DNA of 57,017 nucleotides. Origin: Clostridiales bacterium (lineage in GTDB: Bacteria > Bacillota > Clostridia > Christensenellales > CAG-138). Position numbers and translations under genes: made by a program. The notes under the pieces are model-generated. The model did no database searches. It was not told the origin of the DNA and was given only the letters and a program-made list of their open reading frames with translations. The stretch is from contig DXWI01000015.1 in the NCBI GenBank assembly GCA_019416935.1, positions 1 through 57,017 of the forward strand, read 5' to 3'. Positions 27,427 to 36,191 of the stretch are shown here, piece by piece; position 1 is the stretch's first letter, and each line of letters begins with the position of its first letter.

Positions 27427-28509
27427 ATGGGTGTCGAAAAAGAAAAAGCATTGGAGATTGCGCTCGGTCAAATTGAAAAGCAATTCGGTAAGGGCGCGAT
27501 CATGAAGCTGGGCGACGCAGGCGCAAAGATTGCCGTTTCCGTCGTTCCCACCGGCTGCATTGCGCTGGATTGTGCGCTCGGCGTCGGCGGTATTCCCCGC
27601 GGCAGAATCATCGAGATCTACGGCCCGGAATCCTCCGGTAAAACGACCATTGCGCTGCATGTGATCGCGCAGTCGCAAAAGCTCGGCGGAACTGCCGCGT
27701 TTATCGACGCGGAGCATGCGCTCGACCCCGTTTACGCTGAAAACCTCGGCGTACATGTGGACGATCTGTACGTTTCCCAGCCGGACACCGGCGAACAGGC
27801 GCTCGAGATCACCGAGGCGCTCGTTCGCAGCGGCGCGATCGACATCATCGTGGTAGACTCCGTTGCGGCGCTCGTGCCGAAAGCGGAGATTGAGGGCGAC
27901 ATGGGCGATTCCCATGTCGGCCTGCAGGCGCGGCTCATGTCCCAGGCGCTGCGCAAGCTGGCCGGTGCGATCTCCAAGTCCAACACCATCGTTATCTTCA
28001 TCAATCAGCTTCGCGAGAAGGTCGGCGTGATGTATGGCAACCCGGAAACCACGACCGGCGGCAAGGCGCTCAAGTTCTACGCGTCCATCCGTCTCGACGT
28101 GCGCAAGGGTGACCCGCTCAAGAACGGCGCGGAGATCGTCGGCAACCGCACGCGCGTGAAGGTCGTCAAAAACAAGGTCGCGCCGCCGTTCAAGCTGGCG
28201 GAGTTCGATATGATCTATGGCGAGGGCATCTCCCGCGAGGGCTCGCTGCTCGATCTTGCGGTGGATCGCCGCATCATCACAAAGTCCGGCGCCTGGTTCT
28301 CCTACGGTGATATGCGCATGGCGCAGGGACGTGACAACGCGCGCCTGTTCCTGAAGGACAATCCGGAGCTGGCCGACGAGATCGATGCCAAGGTGCGCGC
28401 ATCCGTAGAAGAGGAGCGCGCCAAGGCGCAGGCCGAAGCCGAGGCCAAGCGGGTTGCGAGGCAGATTCCGTCCATACCGCACGAAATGGGCGCTGGCTTT
28501 GACCAATAA
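27427..28509 (+). CDS. recA: Recombinase RecA
   Basis: Strand-exchange protein and LexA coprotease. The 360-residue protein has Walker A GPESSGKT at 66-73, the MAW-like N-terminus EKEKALEIALGQIEKQFGKGAIMKLG, loop segments ALVPKAEIEGDMGDSHVGLQAR, and INQLREKVGVMYGNPETTTGGKALKFY. The ATG at 27427 gives the family N-terminus; AAAGGA is 12 bases upstream, and an in-frame TTG at 27418 is the alternative. It has its own SOS promoter and terminator. Confidence 0.97.
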   Translation: MGVEKEKALEIALGQIEKQFGKGAIMKLGDAGAKIAVSVVPTGCIALDCALGVGGIPRGRIIEIYGPESSGKTTIALHVIAQSQKLGGTAAFIDAEHALDPVYAENLGVHVDDLYVSQPDTGEQALEITEALVRSGAIDIIVVDSVAALVPKAEIEGDMGDSHVGLQARLMSQALRKLAGAISKSNTIVIFINQLREKVGVMYGNPETTTGGKALKFYASIRLDVRKGDPLKNGAEIVGNRTRVKVVKNKVAPPFKLAEFDMIYGEGISREGSLLDLAVDRRIITKSGAWFSYGDMRMAQGRDNARLFLKDNPELADEIDAKVRASVEEERAKAQAEAEAKRVARQIPSIPHEMGAGFDQ

Positions 28510-28530
28510 GCCGTATTGGAACATCAAATG

Positions 28531-28567
28531 GGGAAAGCGGGGCTCCGCTTTCCCGTTCTTATTTTTT
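28531..28567 (+). terminator. recA terminator
   Basis: GGGAAAGCG (28531-28539) pairs with CGCTTTCCC (28546-28554), followed by GTTCTTATTTTTT. Confidence 0.88.
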
Positions 28568-28614
28568 GAGATGAACGACAATATTTTATTTTATTTGACA
28601 GGAGGCAGAACGCT

Positions 28615-29781
28615 TTGAACATCGGTTTGCTGTCCGACACCTTTTTCCCGATCGTCGACGGCGTTGGACGCGTTGTCTACAGCTATGCAAACAGCATTGC
28701 AAAAACCGGACATGAATGCTATGTGGTTGCACCGATGGCGGACACCGGCTACCGGGGCGGCTATCCGTTTGAACTGGTGGATTTTTATGCGCGCAATCTG
28801 CCGCTGCAAAAGCAGTACCAGACGGGTATCCCGATGTTTGACGCGCATTACGATGCGCGCATGTCGATGATCCCGCTCGACATCGTGCATGCGCACAGCC
28901 CCTTTATCGCCGGGCAGGAGGCGCTGCGTCTGGCAAAGAAGCGCAATATCCCGCTCGTCGGCACGTTTCATTCCAAATACTATGACGATTTCTATCAGCT
29001 CATGAAGCGAGAGGCGCTGGCGGATCTCGGTGTCAAGTTTGTCGTATCCTTCTATGAAAAATGCAATGAGGTCTGGACGGTGAGCCAGAACTCCGCAGAA
29101 ACGCTGCGTGAATACGGCTATACAGGCGATATCATCGTCGTTCCGAACGGCACGCCGGACAACGAGCCGTGCCCGGAGGATCTGGTCGTCGCTAAGGAGC
29201 GCTTTGGCTTGACCGATGAAACGCCCATACTCTTCTATTGCGGCCAACTGAACTGGAAAAAGAACATTCTGCACATTCTGGAGGCCGCAAAGCTTATCAT
29301 GGATGGCGGCGTCCCGTTCCGCCTCGTGCTAGCCGGACAGGGCCCGGATGAGGCGGACATCCGCAAAAAGGTCGATGCGCTGTCGCTGTCGGCACGCACG
29401 GTATTCACCGGGCATCTGCACGAGGACCATCTGCTCAACGGTCTGTATCAGGCGGCCTCGCTCTTCGTGTTCCCCTCCCTATACGACACCTCCGGCATGG
29501 TGGTGCGCGAAGCGGCGGCCATGCACACGCCGAGCGTCGTCACGCGCGACGGCGCGCCGGCCGAGCCGATCGTGGACGGGGAAAACGGGATCATTTGCGA
29601 CAACACCGCCGAGAGCCTTGCGGATGGTATCCTGCGTGCGCTCGGGCAGCCGCGCGAATGGCTTCGGGAACTGGGCGAGCACGCCCATCAGACGCTCTAC
29701 CTCTCGTGGGATCGGGTGATCGAATCGGCGTTGGAACGCTACAGCAATTTGATCTGGCAGAAAAAGCGCGGCTTGATCTAA
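28615..29781 (+). CDS. Glycosyltransferase family 4
   Basis: A 388-residue GT-B glycosyltransferase. The N-terminal domain begins NIGLLSDTFFPIVDGVGRVVYSYANSIAKTGH with the acceptor-side Gly-rich loop, and the C-terminal donor domain has FYCGQLNWKKN, LAGQGPDE and the E-x7-E motif in LYDTSGMVVREAAAMHTPSV. Similar proteins glycosylate diacylglycerol or inositol lipids; the acceptor here is inferred. The TTG at 28615 is the start because AGGAGG (28600-28605) precedes it by 9 bases. Terminator at 29791. Confidence 0.88.
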   Translation: MNIGLLSDTFFPIVDGVGRVVYSYANSIAKTGHECYVVAPMADTGYRGGYPFELVDFYARNLPLQKQYQTGIPMFDAHYDARMSMIPLDIVHAHSPFIAGQEALRLAKKRNIPLVGTFHSKYYDDFYQLMKREALADLGVKFVVSFYEKCNEVWTVSQNSAETLREYGYTGDIIVVPNGTPDNEPCPEDLVVAKERFGLTDETPILFYCGQLNWKKNILHILEAAKLIMDGGVPFRLVLAGQGPDEADIRKKVDALSLSARTVFTGHLHEDHLLNGLYQAASLFVFPSLYDTSGMVVREAAAMHTPSVVTRDGAPAEPIVDGENGIICDNTAESLADGILRALGQPREWLRELGEHAHQTLYLSWDRVIESALERYSNLIWQKKRGLI

Positions 29782-29790
29782 CCGTGTAAT

Positions 29791-29819
29791 CCGTGCGGGC
29801 GCAGGGCCGCGCGGTTTTT
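29791..29819 (+). terminator. Terminator of the glycosyltransferase gene
   Basis: CCGTGCGG (29791-29798) pairs with CCGCGCGG (29807-29814, one G-T pair), followed by TTTTT. Confidence 0.8.
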
Positions 29820-29894
29820 CATCGCCCGTTCGTTCAGTCGCACAGAGAGTGGAACAATGGCCCAATCGATCAAAGCAATACCGCTTTGAGAGTT

Positions 29895-29932
29895 GAAAAG
29901 GCCCGGGAAACGACGTTCTTCGGGCCTTTTTC
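29895..29932. terminator. Bidirectional terminator before xdhC
   Basis: GAAAAGGCCCG (29895-29905) pairs with CGGGCCTTTTTC (29921-29932); T runs on both strands serve the two convergent genes. Confidence 0.85.
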
Positions 29933-29946
29933 ATCCGCTGCGCACC

Positions 29947-30915
29947 TCACTGTTCCGCGCGAAACAGAATCATCTCCGCTGCGATGCTGACGGCGATTTC
30001 CGCCGGCGTCTCCGCCCGGATCGGCAGACCGATGGGCGCGTGTACGCGGCGGTCAAACGACTCGGCGGACACGCCGTTCTCACACAGGCGCCGCTTTGCC
30101 ATGGCGATCTTCTGGCGGCTGCCGATGCAGCCGATATAGGTCGGCTGCTGGCGCAAAAGCTGCTCGAGAATCAGAAAGTCCGTCTCATGGTTGCTGGCCA
30201 TCACGACCGCGTAATCGCCCGTCCCGAGCGAAAGTCGCGCCGCCGTCTCAACCGGGTCGGCAAGAATGCGCATCCTGGCGCAGTCGAAGCACGAAGCCTG
30301 GAGCAGCGCTTCCCGCGCATCGATCACCGTCACGCAAAATCCCACGCGCGCCAGTTCCGGCGCAACCCGCTGCGCAACGTGCCCCGCGCCGAACAGATAG
30401 ACCTGCGCTTCGGCGGCAAGCGGTTCCGTCAAAACCGCGCTCCCGTCGGGCGATACGGTATAGTCGGCACGGGTTGGATCTGCGAGATCGGCCGTATCGG
30501 AGAGCGCCATGGAAACGACGCGTCCCTGCTGCAAGTGGCGAACCAGAAAGACCGGTTCCCGACCGCCGGCTGCTGCCGACGCGCGCAGAAAGAGCGGAGC
30601 TTCCGGCGCGCCAAGGCGCTGGAACAGGATCGTCACGGTACCGCCGCAGGCCGCACCCGGCTCCCCGCTGCCGCTCATGCTGTTGTATTGCCGCACGGCC
30701 GAGCTCTCCGACGCGGGCATTGCACCCGCAAAGGCCGTGGCCGCAAGTTCGGCGGCGCCGCCGCCGACGGTTCCGACCGTCTCGCCCGTTTCCAGCACGG
30801 CCATCGCGGCGCCGGTACCCCTTGGCACGCTGCCGCTCGTTTCCAGCACCGTGGCCAGCACCACGCGCTCCCCCTTTGCCAGGTGATCGGAGATCATATT
30901 GCTAAGCTGCCGCAT
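29947..30915 (-). CDS. xdhC: XdhC/CoxI-family protein
   Basis: A 322-residue protein of the XdhC family, which delivers sulfurated molybdenum cofactor to xanthine dehydrogenase-type enzymes. The XdhC_CoxI N-terminal motif (VVLATVLETSGSVPRGTGAAMAV, GTVGGGAAE) and the C-terminal Rossmann domain (VYLFGAGHVAQRVAPELARVGF, YIGCIGSRQK, HAPIGLPIRAETPAEIAVSI) are clear. No molybdenum enzyme is encoded in the window, so its client must be elsewhere. It is separated from purB by a terminator. Confidence 0.9.
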   Translation of the reverse strand: MRQLSNMISDHLAKGERVVLATVLETSGSVPRGTGAAMAVLETGETVGTVGGGAAELAATAFAGAMPASESSAVRQYNSMSGSGEPGAACGGTVTILFQRLGAPEAPLFLRASAAAGGREPVFLVRHLQQGRVVSMALSDTADLADPTRADYTVSPDGSAVLTEPLAAEAQVYLFGAGHVAQRVAPELARVGFCVTVIDAREALLQASCFDCARMRILADPVETAARLSLGTGDYAVVMASNHETDFLILEQLLRQQPTYIGCIGSRQKIAMAKRRLCENGVSAESFDRRVHAPIGLPIRAETPAEIAVSIAAEMILFRAEQ

Positions 30916-30935
30916 CAGGCTCCTCCTCTTCTATC

Positions 30936-30963
30936 GAAAAACCGGCGCGCTGGGCGTGCCGGT
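30936..30963 (-). terminator. Terminator of the fumarase-purA-purB operon
   Basis: Minus strand ACCGGCACGCC/GCGCGCCGGT hairpin followed by TTTTTC. Confidence 0.8.
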
Positions 30964-30979
30964 CGTTTGTTTTGCTCGC

Positions 30980-32392
30980 TCAGACGGTCAGCGGCTGCAT
31001 TTGGGCCGCCTCCTGCTCGTCAAGGTGCAGTCCTTGCAGGAAGGTTTCCACCTGTTCCACGCACCGGCCGATGAACTTGTTCGGATCGAGCATGGCCCCA
31101 ATCTCCGCCGCATCGAGCGGAAACGCGGGATCGGCGGAAAGCCGCTCCAACAGATCGCAGCGCTCGCCCTCCTTCATGCGCTTTGTGGCCGCCATGGAAT
31201 GCGTACGGATGATCTCATGCAGCGCCTGCCGGTCGCCGCCGCGCTTCACGCCCTCCATGAGCAGGTTTTCCGTTGCAAGAAACGGCAGATACTCCATCAT
31301 CGCGCGCTCGACAACGCGCTCGTTCACCCGGAGTCCCTGCGCGACATCCGCCATCCCGCGCAGCGCCGCATCGGTGGCGAGGAACGCCTCCGGCACAGAA
31401 ATCCGGCGGTTGGCCGAGTCGTCGAGCGTCCGCTCGAACCACTGCGTGCTCGCCGTCATCGGGGCATTCATGGCGTTTGCCATCACATAGCGGGAGAGCG
31501 AGCAGATGCGCTCCGACCGCATGGGATTGCGCTTGTATGCCATGGCCGAGGAGCCGATCTGGCTCTCCCCGAACGGTTCCTCCACCTGCCGGTCATGCTG
31601 CAGCAGACGAATATCGTTTGCAAACCGGTATGCGCTCTGCGCAACCGAGGACAGCGCCGCAAGAATCCGGCTGTCCAGCTTTCGCGGATATGTCTGGCCG
31701 GCCACCGCGTAGCAGCGGTCAAACCCGAACGCTGCGGCGATCTGCCGGTTCAACGCATCCACCTTGCCGCCGTCGCCGTCGAACAGCTCGAGAAAGCTGG
31801 CCTCCGTGCCGGTCGTGCCGCGGCAGCCGAGAAAGCGGATGCTCGCGATCACGGAATCGATCTCCTCCAGATCGAGCAGCAGATCCTGCATCCAGAGCGT
31901 TGCACGCTTGCCGACCGTGACCGGCTGGGCAGGCTGGTAGTGCGTGTATCCAAGCGTGGGCAGGGCCTTATGGGCGTCCGCAAAGGCCGCGAGCGAGCGC
32001 AGCACCGCCACGACCCCGCCGCGGATGCGCCGAAGCGCCTCCCGGTACAGGATCAAATCCGCGTTATCGGTCACATAACAGCTCGTGGCGCCCAGATGGA
32101 TGATGCCGGCCGCGCCGGGGCAGCACTTTCCAAAGGTGTACACATGCGCCATCACATCGTGCCGCACCTCACGCTCCCGCTTGGCAGCCATATCATAGTC
32201 GATATCCTCGATATGCGCCTCCAATTCCCGCACCTGCGCCTCGGTCACCGGCAGACCGAGCGCATGCTCGGCGCGTGCCAGCTCGACCCACAGCCTGCGC
32301 CATGTCTGAAAGCGCATGTCCGGCGAGAACAGGCGCTGCATCTCTTTGGATGCATAGCGCGAACAGAGCGGGCTTTCGTAGGTATCCTTCAT
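30980..32392 (-). CDS. purB: Adenylosuccinate lyase
   Basis: Releases fumarate from adenylosuccinate and SAICAR in purine synthesis. The 470-residue protein has the fumarase-superfamily regions: HDVMAHVYTFGKCCP, HLGATSCYVTDNADL, TLGYTHYQPAQPVTVGKR, and the signature loop GSSAMAYKRNPMRSE (catalytic Ser). The signature has Ala where most have Pro (AMPYKRNP). It begins 12 bases after purA, and the fumarate it makes is the substrate of the fumarase encoded upstream. Confidence 0.95.
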   Translation of the reverse strand: MKDTYESPLCSRYASKEMQRLFSPDMRFQTWRRLWVELARAEHALGLPVTEAQVRELEAHIEDIDYDMAAKREREVRHDVMAHVYTFGKCCPGAAGIIHLGATSCYVTDNADLILYREALRRIRGGVVAVLRSLAAFADAHKALPTLGYTHYQPAQPVTVGKRATLWMQDLLLDLEEIDSVIASIRFLGCRGTTGTEASFLELFDGDGGKVDALNRQIAAAFGFDRCYAVAGQTYPRKLDSRILAALSSVAQSAYRFANDIRLLQHDRQVEEPFGESQIGSSAMAYKRNPMRSERICSLSRYVMANAMNAPMTASTQWFERTLDDSANRRISVPEAFLATDAALRGMADVAQGLRVNERVVERAMMEYLPFLATENLLMEGVKRGGDRQALHEIIRTHSMAATKRMKEGERCDLLERLSADPAFPLDAAEIGAMLDPNKFIGRCVEQVETFLQGLHLDEQEAAQMQPLTV

Positions 32393-32404
32393 CGCGTTTC
32401 CCCT

Positions 32405-33679
32405 TCAGCGAAGGATGATCGCATCGCGGTCCGCGCCGACGGATACATAGGTGATTGGCGCGCCGATCTCCTTTTCGATAAACTGAACATAGTCGCGCGC
32501 CGCCTTGGGCAGTTCCTCCCATGTGCGCACACCGCTGATGTCGCACTGCCAGCCCGGCATATACTCGATGACCGGCTTAGCTTTCGGCAGTGCCGCCGGG
32601 AACGGGAACTCGTCCGTCTCCACGCCGTCCACCTCATAGCGCACGCACACCGGAATCCGGTCCATATAGGAGAGGATGTCCATCTTCGTCAGCGCCACGC
32701 AGGTCGCTGCCTGCATGGTCACGCCATAGCGGGTCGCCACGATGTCGAGCGGGCCGACGCGGCGCGGGCGGCCGGTTGCAGCGCCATATTCGCCGCCGGC
32801 CTCGCGGAGTTTTTCCGCCTCCTCGCCGAACCATTCCGCCGTGAACGGGCCCTCGCCCACACAGGTGGAATACGCCTTGACGATGCCGATGACCGTATCG
32901 AGAACCGTGCCCGGCGCGCCCGCGCCGATGGGCGCATAGGCCGCGACCGGAGACGACGACGACGTATACGGGAAAATACCGAAATCGATGTCGCGAAGCA
33001 CGCCGAGCTGCGCCTCAAACAGCACGTTCTTCTTCTCCGCCTGTGCCGCACGCAGGAACTTGCCCGTGTCGCACACGAACGGTTTGATCTTCTCGCCAAA
33101 CTCTCTGAGCCAATCCAGCATATCGGAGAGCTTGTACGGCTCTGCGCCGTAAATGCCCTCAATGTTCAGATTTTTCCAGTCGAGCACGCCTTTGAGCCGC
33201 GCTTCCAGATAGTCCGGGTAGAACAGGTCGCCCAACATGATGGTCTTTTTGAGGAACTTGTCGCCATAGACCGGGGCAATGCCGCGCTTGGTGGAGCCGT
33301 ACTTGGCGTCCTTGAGGCGCGCCTCCTCCAGCGCATCCTGATCGCGATGGAACGGGAACACGATCGGCGCGCGGTCGCTGATCTTCAGGTTGTCCGGCCC
33401 GATGTGCACGCCCTTGGAGCGCACATCCTCGATCTCCTCCCAGAGGCGCTCGATATCAACGACCGTACCGTTGCCGAGAATATTGACCGTGCCGGGGCGG
33501 AAGATGCCGGACGGAATCAGATGCAGCGCGAACTTGCCGTACTCGTTGATGACCGTGTGGCCCGCGTTATTGCCGCCCTGATAGCGGACAACGATATCAT
33601 AATCCTGTGCAATGAGGTCGACCATGCGGCCCTTTCCCTCGTCCCCCCAGTTGATTCCGACGATTGCACTGTTACCCAT
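32405..33679 (-). CDS. purA: Adenylosuccinate synthetase
   Basis: Joins IMP and aspartate with GTP to give adenylosuccinate. The 424-residue protein begins MGNSAIVGINWGDEGKGRMVDLI with the GDEGKG phosphate loop, then QGGNNAGHTV, KRGIAPVYGDK, and the C-terminal VGPLDIVATRYG and YMPGW segments. The ATG at 33679 follows GGAGG (in GGAGGAAAAACAAC); it overlaps the end of the fumarase beta gene by 8 bases, coupling their translation. Confidence 0.95.
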   Translation of the reverse strand: MGNSAIVGINWGDEGKGRMVDLIAQDYDIVVRYQGGNNAGHTVINEYGKFALHLIPSGIFRPGTVNILGNGTVVDIERLWEEIEDVRSKGVHIGPDNLKISDRAPIVFPFHRDQDALEEARLKDAKYGSTKRGIAPVYGDKFLKKTIMLGDLFYPDYLEARLKGVLDWKNLNIEGIYGAEPYKLSDMLDWLREFGEKIKPFVCDTGKFLRAAQAEKKNVLFEAQLGVLRDIDFGIFPYTSSSSPVAAYAPIGAGAPGTVLDTVIGIVKAYSTCVGEGPFTAEWFGEEAEKLREAGGEYGAATGRPRRVGPLDIVATRYGVTMQAATCVALTKMDILSYMDRIPVCVRYEVDGVETDEFPFPAALPKAKPVIEYMPGWQCDISGVRTWEELPKAARDYVQFIEKEIGAPITYVSVGADRDAIILR

Positions 33680-34229
33680 GTTGTTTTTCCTCCGTTTTGT
33701 TTTGCTCATAGTCATATAAATTCCCGCCCGCAGCGTCGATGGCGACGATAACGGGCAAACGCTCCACGGTCAGCCGGTACACGGCCTCCGTTCCCAAATC
33801 CAGAAATGCGACCGGCTCGCACGACCTGATGCAGGATGCGATGAGCATCCCTGCGCCGCCGGTGGCCGCAAAATACACGGCGCGTCCCGCGAGCGCGCGC
33901 CGCACGGCCTCGCTTCTCGGTCCCTTGCCGATGAGCCCCGTCACGCCGTAGTCGATCAGGGCGGGGGTAAAGCTGTCCATGCGCTTTGACGTGGTTGGCC
34001 CGCACGGACCGATGACCTCGCCCGGCGCAGCGGGACACGGCCCGGCATAGTAGATGCAGGCGCCCGCCGGCACCGGCAGCGGTTCGCCGCCTTGCAGCAG
34101 CGTTTCAAAGCGCTTGTGCGCCGCGTCGCGCGCGGTATACAGCGTTCCGGTCAGATACACCGTGTCGCCGGCGCGCAGCCGCTCGACCGCATCCTGTTCA
34201 AGCGGCACAGAGAGCGAATATTCCGCCAT
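33672..34229 (-). CDS. Class I fumarate hydratase, beta subunit
   Basis: A 185-residue protein equal to the C-terminal swivel domain of iron-sulfur fumarases (Fumerase_C): RAGDTVYLTGTLYTARDAAHKR, GPCGPTTSKRMDSF (active-site region), GLIGKG and YFAATGGAG. With the alpha subunit it hydrates fumarate to malate; L-tartrate dehydratase is the close alternative. Its ATG shares one base with the alpha stop (TGATG). The position before purA and purB favours fumarase. Confidence 0.88.
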   Translation of the reverse strand: MAEYSLSVPLEQDAVERLRAGDTVYLTGTLYTARDAAHKRFETLLQGGEPLPVPAGACIYYAGPCPAAPGEVIGPCGPTTSKRMDSFTPALIDYGVTGLIGKGPRSEAVRRALAGRAVYFAATGGAGMLIASCIRSCEPVAFLDLGTEAVYRLTVERLPVIVAIDAAGGNLYDYEQNKTEEKQHG

Positions 34230-35068
34230 CACAACATCCCTTCCGCATGCCGGCATGCGTGACACTGCAGGTTGACCGCAACGGGCAGCCCCGCAATATG
34301 CGTGGGCGTCTGGGCCGCGTGGACGGCCAGCGCCGTCGTTTTACCGCCGAGCCCCATGGGGCCGATGCCGGTCGCGTTGATTCTCTCAAGCGCCTCCCGC
34401 TCCAACGCCGCCATCTCCGCATCGGCCGACGGCTCGCCCACGGGGCGGAGCAGCTGCCGCTTGGCGAGCAGGCAGGCCAGCTCCATCGTGCCGCCGATTC
34501 CGACGCCGACCACCATGGGCGGGCAGGCGCAGGCGCCCGCCTGTACCACGGTCTCGACAATCGACTCCAGCACGCCCTGCCGCCCCGCAGCGGGCGTAAG
34601 CATGAACAGCCTTCCCATGTTCTCGCTGCCGAATCCCTTGGGCGCGACGGTGATCGTCACACGATCGCCCGGCACCAACCGGATGTGCGTGACCGCAGGC
34701 GTATTATCGCCCGTATTGACGCGTGTGAGCGGCGTCAACACCGATTTTCGCAGATATCCCTCGGTATAACCGCGCGACACGCCCGCGTTGACGGCTTCAT
34801 ACACATCGCCGTCGATATGCACGTCCATGCCGATGTCCAAAAAGACAACAGCCATGCCCGTATCCTGACAGCAGGGGCGCATGGCTTCCCGGGAAAGACG
34901 CGCGTTCTCCAGAAGCTGTGACAAAACCGCGCGGGCAGCGCTGTTCTCCGCTTCCTGCGCTTTTGCTCTCTCCAGTTGCCGCACCACCGCTTCCGGCAGG
35001 CGGCAGCATGCCTCGATGCACAGCGACTTTACCGCGTCCGTGATCGCGCCTGCGCAAATGTTTCGCAT
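34229..35068 (-). CDS. Class I fumarate hydratase, alpha subunit (4Fe-4S)
   Basis: A 279-residue protein of the Fumerase family. Cluster cysteines appear in CCQDTGMAVVF, GACACPPMVVGVGIGG and LQCHACRH near the C-terminus; PKGFGSENMGR and the PxxLGVGIGGT-like motif are also typical. The ATG at 35068 follows GGAGG by 8 bases. First gene of a four-gene operon: fumarase alpha-beta, purA, purB. The oxygen-sensitive class I enzyme fits an anaerobe. Confidence 0.9.
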   Translation of the reverse strand: MRNICAGAITDAVKSLCIEACCRLPEAVVRQLERAKAQEAENSAARAVLSQLLENARLSREAMRPCCQDTGMAVVFLDIGMDVHIDGDVYEAVNAGVSRGYTEGYLRKSVLTPLTRVNTGDNTPAVTHIRLVPGDRVTITVAPKGFGSENMGRLFMLTPAAGRQGVLESIVETVVQAGACACPPMVVGVGIGGTMELACLLAKRQLLRPVGEPSADAEMAALEREALERINATGIGPMGLGGKTTALAVHAAQTPTHIAGLPVAVNLQCHACRHAEGML

Positions 35069-35092
35069 GGCGTTCTCCTCCGTTTCCAATTC

Positions 35093-35120
35093 ATTATAGC
35101 ATAGACCGGCCTGTTTTCAA
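35093..35120 (-). promoter_or_regulatory. Promoter of the fumarase-purA-purB operon
   Basis: Minus strand TTGAAA (35115-35120), 16-base spacer, TATAAT (35093-35098), 24 bases before the ATG. Confidence 0.75.
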
Positions 35121-35171
35121 GGGAAAAATGCACATTTTCGGGGCGTTTTCCCCCTGCGGGAAGGGGTTTTA

Positions 35172-35474
35172 TCACCCTTTTTGGAAAAACGTCCGAAACA
35201 GCCCGTCCTGCTCCGGAAAATGGACGCAATAGCCGATGGCGAGCCGATTGTCCGTCGTCTCGATGAGCCGCCGCACCTGCTCGGGCCGGAACGCCCCGCA
35301 GACCTCCAGCGCGCCAAATCCCTCCCCGACCAGTTGTTTTGCGAGCGTCTCGGCCTCTTCAAAGCTTCTCACCGTAAACACATGGGTATCCTGATGCGCC
35401 GTTTCAAAAACGGCCGTTTGCCGCTCCGGCAGGTATTCCGGGTTCATGAGCATGGTAGCAAACTTTCTCTTCAT
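35172..35474 (-). CDS. DUF6506-like small protein
   Basis: A 100-residue soluble protein beginning MKRKFATMLMNPEYLPERQ, with TVRSFEEAETLAKQLVGEGFGALEVCGAF and IGYCVHFPEQDGLF. I recognise it as a DUF6506-type family member from memory; function unknown. GGAG lies before the ATG, and a TTGCGG-17-TATACT promoter lies about 125 bases upstream. No terminator with a clear T-tract follows; the fumarase promoter begins about 50 bases past its stop. Confidence 0.75.
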   Translation of the reverse strand: MKRKFATMLMNPEYLPERQTAVFETAHQDTHVFTVRSFEEAETLAKQLVGEGFGALEVCGAFRPEQVRRLIETTDNRLAIGYCVHFPEQDGLFRTFFQKG

Positions 35475-35601
35475 CGGTCGGTCTCCGTTCGTTATTTTGG
35501 TATGCGGCCGCGTCCCAAAGGGATCGCGCAGCGCTCACCGCCCGTCCCATCCCGCGGACGACGCCCTTTGATCCGTCCTCCGTTTGGTCGACAACCCTAT
35601 C

Positions 35602-35630
35602 AGTATAGGCGTTTTTTGCGGCGGCCGCAA
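35602..35630 (-). promoter_or_regulatory. Promoter of the DUF6506-like gene
   Basis: Minus strand TTGCGG (35625-35630), 17-base spacer, TATACT (35602-35607). The leader of about 120 bases contains nothing further that I recognise. Confidence 0.6.
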
Positions 35631-35654
35631 CGGGTATGCGGGAAAATGTCCGCC

Positions 35655-35726
35655 TCCCCTCCCGTCTCCGGCAAGGGCGCCTGTTTCATCTCCGGTAGGG
35701 GCGCCTGCGCCGAGCTTTGATACCAC
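35655..35726 (-). pseudogene. Degenerate 5' remnant of the divergent cassette-associated gene
   Basis: The minus strand starts ATGGTATC as at 46186 and then carries KQAPLPETGG in another frame, against KQVPLPETGG at the second locus. The start and this motif are out of frame with each other and no long product remains. Two 19-base direct repeats (TCTCCGG...GGGCGCCTG, two mismatches) lie within it. Confidence 0.55.
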
Positions 35727-35733
35727 CGAATTC

Positions 35734-35762
35734 TTGCAATCGTGGCCAATAACTTCTAAAAT
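35734..35762 (+). promoter_or_regulatory. Promoter of cassette gene 1
   Basis: TTGCAA (35734-35739), 17-base spacer, TAAAAT (35757-35762). The same architecture occurs at 46197-46225, including TTGCAATCGTGGCC. Confidence 0.7.
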
Positions 35763-35780
35763 GTGTAAGAGGTGAGAACA

Positions 35781-36191
35781 ATGGGTGCGAAAAAAGCTGG
35801 TTTTGTCTATTGCTGTCCCCGCTGTGTCGGTCTTTTTGACGGTTCAGTCGATAAAAAGTGCCCATTTTGTGGGTTCGATGAACCCGTTCAAACGGAATGC
35901 AGATGGGAGGATTATGAACCCATTATAAATCTGGCGTTCGAGAATCCCGCAATCATTCCGTATGTATTGAACATCCATGACTCTGCAAGGCGGGAGTTTT
36001 GCCTTTCATCTCCACACTATAGTCCGGAGATTGACCGGCTGCGCGAGGCAAAGGAGCGGAGCGAATGGGCGCAGCACAATCCCTATTCCCCCCGCTGCCC
36101 CACCTGCGGGTCGCCGAATATTGTGGAAGAACCGCATTATTTGGGTTGGGGTAACCGTACTACCTTCCGATGCTGCAACTATAAATGGTAG
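35781..36191 (+). CDS. Cys-rich zinc-ribbon protein, cassette copy 1
   Basis: A 136-residue protein of no family I recognise. An N-terminal treble-clef-like zinc site, CCPRCVGLFDGSVDKKCPFCGFD (residues about 11-34; C-x2-C...C-x2-C), a middle region with Trp/Tyr, and a C-terminal ribbon CPTCGSPNIVEE...FRCCNYKW. The last 25 residues are identical to those of the protein at 46245-46760, while the rest differs. AGAGGTG lies 7 bases before the ATG. It could be a nucleic-acid-binding or phage-derived zinc protein; role unknown. A hairpin in the conserved tail may end transcription. Confidence 0.7.
   Translation: MGAKKAGFVYCCPRCVGLFDGSVDKKCPFCGFDEPVQTECRWEDYEPIINLAFENPAIIPYVLNIHDSARREFCLSSPHYSPEIDRLREAKERSEWAQHNPYSPRCPTCGSPNIVEEPHYLGWGNRTTFRCCNYKW

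Noticed and set aside
26968..28581. Long minus-strand frame opposite cinA and recA
   Set aside because: Antisense shadow of recA, which is unmistakable on the plus strand.
30899..33751. Very long plus-strand frame antisense to purB and purA
   Set aside because: High G+C content opens antisense frames; purA and purB are certain on the minus strand, and the antisense product is His/Arg-rich without family features or a ribosome site.
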